A stretch of 64,000 nt of DNA, from positions 1,054,001-1,118,000 of the forward strand of contig NZ_CP170633.1 of assembly GCF_042932805.1 (NCBI RefSeq). The letters are read 5' to 3'. The notes under the pieces were generated by a model, which saw only the letters and a program-made list of their open reading frames with translations, did not search any database and was not told where the DNA came from. How positions within the stretch are numbered: position 1 is the first letter of the stretch; each line of letters starts with the position of its first letter. The DNA comes from Ascidiaceihabitans sp029251465. GTDB lineage: Bacteria; Pseudomonadota; Alphaproteobacteria; Rhodobacterales; Rhodobacteraceae. Below are positions 59,737 through 64,000 of the stretch, piece by piece. Made by a program: the position numbers and the translations under genes.

Positions 59737-61752
59737 ATGAGCGACCTTCGCAAGATCAACATCGACGGACATGAAATCGAAGTGGACGGGGCCATGACCC
59801 TGATCCAGGCTTGTGAGCAGGCGGGGGTCGAAATCCCGCGGTTCTGTTATCACGAACGTCTGTCCATCGCGGGCAATTGCCGCATGTGCTTGGTCGAAGT
59901 TGTCGGTGGTCCGCCCAAACCTGCTGCGTCTTGTGCGATGCAGGTGCGCGATTTGCGTCCCGGTCCCGAGGGGCAGGCACCGGTTGTCAAAACCAATTCG
60001 CCGATGGTCAAAAAGGCCCGCGAAGGCGTGATGGAATTTCTACTGATCAACCACCCGTTGGATTGCCCGATTTGCGATCAGGGCGGCGAATGCGATTTGC
60101 AAGATCAGGCCATGGCCTACGGCGTTGATTTCAGCCGTTTCCGCGAACCAAAACGCGCGACCGAAGATCTGGACCTGGGCCCGCTGGTCGAAACCCACAT
60201 GACGCGCTGCATTTCGTGCACGCGTTGCGTTCGTTTCACAACCGAGGTCGCCGGCATTCACCAGATGGGCCAAACTGGTCGTGGTGAAGATGCAGAAATC
60301 ACGTCTTACTTGGGCGAAACGCTTGATTCCAACTTGCAGGGCAACATCATTGACCTGTGTCCGGTTGGCGCGTTGGTCTCGAAACCCTACGCGTTCACGG
60401 CCCGTCCCTGGGAGTTGACCAAAACTGAATCCGTCGATGTGATGGACGCGCTTGGGTCCAACATTCGTGTGGACACCAAAGGCCGTGAAGTCATGCGCTT
60501 TATGCCGCTGAACCACGATGGTGTGAACGAGGAATGGATTTCCGACAAAACCCGTTTCGTGTGGGATGGTTTGCGCCGTCAACGTTTGGACACGCCCTAT
60601 ATCCGCGAAAACGGCAAGCTGCGCAAAGCCAGCTGGCCCGAGGCGCTTAGCGCTGTTGCCGCTGCGATGAACGGGAAAAAGATTGCTGGCCTTGTGGGTG
60701 ATCTGGTTTCGGTTGAGGCGGCGTTCGCGCTCAAGACCTTGATCGAGGGGCAGGGCGGCGTTGTTGAATGTCGCACGGATGGGGCCAAATTGCCGAGTGG
60801 CAATCGCTCTGGCTACGTTGGCAATGGCTGCATCGAAGACATTGATACGGCAGACAAAATCATCCTGATCGGTACCAATCCTCGGGTTGAAGCACCGGTT
60901 TTGAATGCGCGTCTGCGCAAGGCTTGGTCGCGTGGCGCAACCGTTGCAATGATCGGTGAGCAGGTTGATCTGACGTTCGATGTGATCAACTTGGGCACAG
61001 GACGTGACGCATTGGCTGGTTTGGCCGCGATGGATCATTCCGACAAGCAGGGCGAAAATGGCCTGATGATCATCGGCTCCGGTGCATTAAACGAAGCCGA
61101 CGGCGCTGCCGTTCTGGGCACGGCGATGCAGGTGGCACAAGCGGCAGGATCGAAGTTGATGATCTTGCACACCGCTGCGGGTCGCGTGGGGGCTATGGAT
61201 ATCGGTGCTACAAACGATGGTGGCATGGACGCTGTGTCGCAAGCCGAGGTGATCTATAATCTTGGCGCGGATGAGGTGGATATCGCCGCTGGCCCGTTCG
61301 TTATTTATCAAGGGTCGCACGGCGATCGTGGCGCGCATCGCGCTGACATCATCCTGCCGGGTGCCGCCTATACCGAAGAAGCCGGTCTGTTTGTGAACAC
61401 CGAAGGGCGCCCGCAACTTGCGCAGCGCGCCAGCTTTGCCCCGGGTGAGGCCAAGGAAAACTGGGCCGTCTTGCGCGCGCTAAGCGGTGAAATGGATGCC
61501 ACATTGCCCTTCGACAGCATTGCGCAGTTGCGCACAGCGATTGTCGCCGCAGTGCCGCATTTGGGTGACATCGATGTTGTCGCTGAAAACGCGTGGAATG
61601 CCGAGAAAGCTGGCAAACTTGGCAAGGCAGATTTCCGCACTGCGATCAGCGATTTCTACCTGACCAATCCGATTGCGCGTGCCAGCCAATTGATGTCCGA
61701 ACTTAGCGCGAATGCAAAAGCGCGCAAAGAACAGGCGATTGCGGCTGAATGA
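59737..61752 (+). CDS. nuoG: NADH-quinone oxidoreductase subunit G
   Basis: 671 aa. N-terminal FeS region: CYHERLSIAGNCRMC (N1b), LDCPICDQGGECDLQD (His-Cys cluster N5), and CISCTRCVRF (N4). Then the molybdopterin-like domain, no longer catalytic (for example YGVDFSRFREPKRATEDL, LGSNIRVDTKGREVMRF). It is the 75-kDa subunit that carries electrons from FMN toward NuoB. The final TGA overlaps a lipoprotein ATG. Confidence 0.97.
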   Translation: MSDLRKINIDGHEIEVDGAMTLIQACEQAGVEIPRFCYHERLSIAGNCRMCLVEVVGGPPKPAASCAMQVRDLRPGPEGQAPVVKTNSPMVKKAREGVMEFLLINHPLDCPICDQGGECDLQDQAMAYGVDFSRFREPKRATEDLDLGPLVETHMTRCISCTRCVRFTTEVAGIHQMGQTGRGEDAEITSYLGETLDSNLQGNIIDLCPVGALVSKPYAFTARPWELTKTESVDVMDALGSNIRVDTKGREVMRFMPLNHDGVNEEWISDKTRFVWDGLRRQRLDTPYIRENGKLRKASWPEALSAVAAAMNGKKIAGLVGDLVSVEAAFALKTLIEGQGGVVECRTDGAKLPSGNRSGYVGNGCIEDIDTADKIILIGTNPRVEAPVLNARLRKAWSRGATVAMIGEQVDLTFDVINLGTGRDALAGLAAMDHSDKQGENGLMIIGSGALNEADGAAVLGTAMQVAQAAGSKLMILHTAAGRVGAMDIGATNDGGMDAVSQAEVIYNLGADEVDIAAGPFVIYQGSHGDRGAHRADIILPGAAYTEEAGLFVNTEGRPQLAQRASFAPGEAKENWAVLRALSGEMDATLPFDSIAQLRTAIVAAVPHLGDIDVVAENAWNAEKAGKLGKADFRTAISDFYLTNPIARASQLMSELSANAKARKEQAIAAE

Positions 61753-62132
61753 AACTGGTGTTCGCTATATCAATGATGCCACTGGCAGCTTGCGAACCGC
61801 AGGTTCCGACTGCTGCGCAGTTCATCCCCGAATATTTGGGGATAGAGACGGCTTTGTTGGACGATGATTTGGTGCAATTTAACGTTTCTATGACAAACGC
61901 GATTACGGGCGAAGACGTGTCGCGTTATGCGGAATGTGCCGCTGCGCAATATACCTTGATCCGCGGATGGGGTTTTGCGCGTCATGTGCGCACAAATGTG
62001 AATGAAGAGGGTGGCGTGTGGTCAGCAGATGCTGTTTACACCATTTCGCCAGCCCTGCCGCGCGGGTTGCGCACGATCGACGCCGAAGTCGTGACTGCGT
62101 CCTGTGTGGAAAAGGGAATACCGACGGTGTGA
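61749..62132 (+). CDS. Small lipoprotein in the nuo operon (copy 2)
   Basis: 127 aa. Short signal peptide with lipobox LAAC at ~13-16, then SRYAECAAAQYTL, GWGFARHVRTNVNEEGG, and a C-terminal TASC. The paired Cys and R-Y position parallel the lipoprotein at 58863. ATGA overlap with nuoG, 6 nt before nuoH. Function unknown; its location at the periplasmic face next to membrane subunits is notable. Confidence 0.72.
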   Translation: MKLVFAISMMPLAACEPQVPTAAQFIPEYLGIETALLDDDLVQFNVSMTNAITGEDVSRYAECAAAQYTLIRGWGFARHVRTNVNEEGGVWSADAVYTISPALPRGLRTIDAEVVTASCVEKGIPTV

Positions 62133-62138
62133 GGACTT

Positions 62139-63179
62139 ATGGCTGACTTCTTTTTCAATACCACGCTCGGCATGTTGCTTGTCATTGTTGGTCAAATTCT
62201 ACTGGTTGTCGTGCCGCTTTTGCTGGCGCTGGCATTCCTGATGTACGCAGATCGCAAGATCTGGGCGGCGGTCATGATGCGCCGTGGTCCCAACGTGGTT
62301 GGCGTTTTTGGCCTGCTGCAAAGCTTTGCGGATTTCGGCAAATACATCGTCAAGGAAATCGTTGTGCCTGCGGGTGCCGACAAGGCCGTGTTCTTTATGG
62401 CACCGATGGTCACGTTGGTGATGTCGCTGATCGCTTGGGCCGTGATCCCGTTCAATGATGGCTGGGTATTGTCCAACATCAACGTCGCGATCCTGTATGT
62501 TTTCGCGGTGTCCTCGCTTGAAGTGTACGGCGTGATCATGGGCGGCTGGGCGTCGAATTCTAAATACCCGTTCTTGGGATCTTTGCGCTCTGCCGCGCAG
62601 ATGATTTCGTACGAAGTGTCCATTGGTTTGATCATCATCGGCATCGTAATCAGCTCTGGTTCTTTGAACTTTGGTGAAATCGTTGCCGCGCAAGATACCG
62701 GTGCAGGGATGCTGGGCTGGTACTGGTTGCCGCACTTCCCGATGCTGATCTTGTTCTTTATCAGCGCGTTAGCCGAAACCAACCGCCCACCGTTCGATTT
62801 GCCAGAGGCTGAGTCAGAACTGGTTGCCGGCTATCAGGTTGAATATTCATCTACGCCATTCCTGTTGTTCATGATCGGTGAACTGGTGGCAGTGGTGCTG
62901 ATGTGCGCGCTGATCTCGCTGATGTTCTTGGGTGGCTGGTTGTCACCGCTGCCATTCTTGCCGGATGGCATCTTCTGGATGGTTGCCAAAATCGGCCTCG
63001 TGTTCTTTTTCTTCTCGATGGTCAAGGCAATCACGCCGCGCTATCGCTACGACCAACTGATGCGTTTGGGCTGGAAAGTGTTCCTGCCGTTCTCATTGTT
63101 TTGGGTCGTGTTCGTGGCGTTTGCCGCCAAATTTGACTGGTTCTGGGGCATCTATGCCCGCTGGGCCGTAGGGGGTTAA
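62139..63179 (+). CDS. nuoH: NADH-quinone oxidoreductase subunit H
   Basis: 346 aa, eight transmembrane helices. MYADRKIWAAVMMRRGPNVVG (quinone-site loop 1), LFFISALAETNRPPFDLPEAE and ELVAGYQVEYSS are diagnostic. This subunit forms the quinone channel with NuoD/NuoB. GAGGA upstream of the ATG. Confidence 0.97.
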   Translation: MADFFFNTTLGMLLVIVGQILLVVVPLLLALAFLMYADRKIWAAVMMRRGPNVVGVFGLLQSFADFGKYIVKEIVVPAGADKAVFFMAPMVTLVMSLIAWAVIPFNDGWVLSNINVAILYVFAVSSLEVYGVIMGGWASNSKYPFLGSLRSAAQMISYEVSIGLIIIGIVISSGSLNFGEIVAAQDTGAGMLGWYWLPHFPMLILFFISALAETNRPPFDLPEAESELVAGYQVEYSSTPFLLFMIGELVAVVLMCALISLMFLGGWLSPLPFLPDGIFWMVAKIGLVFFFFSMVKAITPRYRYDQLMRLGWKVFLPFSLFWVVFVAFAAKFDWFWGIYARWAVGG

Positions 63180-63181
63180 TC

Positions 63182-63676
63182 ATGACACAAATCGACTATA
63201 CCCGTGCCGCTAAGTATTTCCTGCTCAATGACTATTGGGTTGGGTTCAAACTGGGGATGAAGCATTTTTTCCGCCCCAAGGTGACAATCAACTACCCGCA
63301 TGAAAAAGGCCCGCTTAGCCCGCGGTTTCGTGGTGAACATGCGCTGCGCCGTTATGCAAATGGCGAAGAACGTTGCATCGCGTGCAAGCTGTGCGAGGCG
63401 GTGTGCCCGGCCCAAGCGATCACAATCGACGCCGAACCCCGCGAGGATGGCTCGCGCCGCACCACGCGCTATGACATTGACATGACCAAATGCATCTACT
63501 GCGGTTTTTGCCAAGAAGCTTGCCCGGTGGACGCAATCGTAGAAGGCCCGAATTTCGAGTTCTCAACCGAGACCCGCGAAGAGCTGTACTACGACAAGGA
63601 CAAGCTGCTCGCCAACGGCGATCGTTGGGAAGCAGAAATCGCGCGTAATCTAGAATTGGACGCGCCCTACCGATGA
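63182..63676 (+). CDS. nuoI: NADH-quinone oxidoreductase subunit I
   Basis: 164 aa. Two [4Fe-4S] motifs: CIACKLCEAVCP (with a downstream Cys-Pro) and CIYCGFCQEACPVDAI (clusters N6a/N6b). Loosely attached 23-kDa subunit between NuoG and NuoB. Ends as ATGA with the next gene. Confidence 0.97.
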   Translation: MTQIDYTRAAKYFLLNDYWVGFKLGMKHFFRPKVTINYPHEKGPLSPRFRGEHALRRYANGEERCIACKLCEAVCPAQAITIDAEPREDGSRRTTRYDIDMTKCIYCGFCQEACPVDAIVEGPNFEFSTETREELYYDKDKLLANGDRWEAEIARNLELDAPYR

Positions 63677-64000
63677 GCACTCCCGTCAATCCCTTTGCCG
63701 ATATGATGGCCAAAATGCAGGAGCAGATGCAGGACATGTCAAAAGGCATGCCCGGTCTTGACGCGTTCTCGCCCGCTGCATTCGAGGCGATGATGGGCAC
63801 GATGCCCAAAGAGATGATGGAAGCCATGTTCGGCAACAAGCTGGACGAGGGCGCACTTGATGCCCGCACCAAATTACTGCTGACGTTGGCTGGTTTAACC
63901 ATGCAAGGCGCGCAAAACGAGGTGGCTGTGCGTCAAACTGTGCGTCATGCGCAGGCGGCGGGTGCAACGGAACAACATATTACCGAAACGATTGGGATGA
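63673..64000 (+). CDS. Carboxymuconolactone decarboxylase-like (CMD/AhpD) protein, partial, Met-rich N-terminus
   Basis: Starts by ATGA overlap with nuoI and is open to the window end (109 codons). The first 52 residues carry 13 Met (for example MMAKMQEQMQDMSKGMP), then a CMD-like helical core LDARTKLLLTLAGLTMQGAQNEVAVRQTVRHAQAAGA. No Cys is visible in the part present, so the AhpD-type Cys pair cannot be judged. This gene is seen at the same place in nuo operons of relatives, as far as I recall. Confidence 0.72.
   Translation, partial: MSTPVNPFADMMAKMQEQMQDMSKGMPGLDAFSPAAFEAMMGTMPKEMMEAMFGNKLDEGALDARTKLLLTLAGLTMQGAQNEVAVRQTVRHAQAAGATEQHITETIGM

Overview
The window is chromosomal DNA from an alphaproteobacterium, most likely the Rhodobacteraceae (Roseobacter group). 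Supporting points are the nuo operon with family-typical inserted genes (DUF5337- and DUF5333-type proteins, NuoE with a C-terminal helix-hairpin-helix tail), an LpcC-type lipopolysaccharide core glycosyltransferase, the hutIHGU/hutFC arrangement and the leucine-degradation (liu) cluster. These calls come from reading the sequence; no search was run. No tRNA, rRNA, CRISPR array, prophage or insertion sequence was seen.

Region 1 (1-7037): the end of a class I glutamine amidotransferase, an isolated REP-associated tyrosine transposase (RAYT) between two REP palindromes, an SDR dehydrogenase, a small membrane methyltransferase-like protein, pntAB (proton-translocating transhydrogenase) ended by a REP and a clear terminator, and an alpha/beta-hydrolase-like orphan.

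Region 2 (7163-19555): a DUF3422 protein, then a peptide-type ABC transporter (binding protein and two permeases leftward, a double ATPase rightward). The ATPase gene is followed by an ArgE-like deacetylase, a DAO-type FAD oxidoreductase and two tandem HipO-like amidohydrolases. Together they look like one uptake and catabolic unit for N-acylated amino acids or small peptides. A head-to-head REP pair lies between the binding-protein and permease genes.

Region 3 (19559-30499): moaA-waaA-lpcC as one overlapping operon, a lipoprotein, a peroxiredoxin-like protein, the operon glmU-glmS-PPOX-alkD, then gph and a DegT-type aminotransferase.

Region 4 (30569-40281): histidine degradation: hutI-hutH-hutG-hutU leftward, hutF-hutC rightward, with a shared control region carrying a candidate HutC operator; then a divergent MFS transporter/GlxA-type regulator pair.

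Region 5 (40405-50478): leucine/isovalerate degradation: ivd, an acyl-CoA synthetase, mccB, a small WapI-like protein, mccA, a GST, HMG-CoA lyase and methylglutaconyl-CoA hydratase, with an oppositely oriented ompW inside the cluster and a cupin at its end.

Region 6 (50838-64000): complex I genes nuoA-I with at least nine extra genes between them (two small membrane proteins, a HhH membrane protein, DUF5337, a cold-shock-like/TM2 protein, two DUF5333-like secreted proteins, two lipoproteins, a CMD-like protein) and up to three further micro-ORFs that fit gene gaps with start/stop overlaps. The most unusual signals are these nuo insertions (especially the HhH module present both on NuoE and on a membrane-anchored Lys/Ala-rich protein) and the REP family, which sits 3-12 nt behind stop codons in a fixed polarity with covarying stems, next to a RAYT that has lost its first HUH histidine and its catalytic tyrosine.
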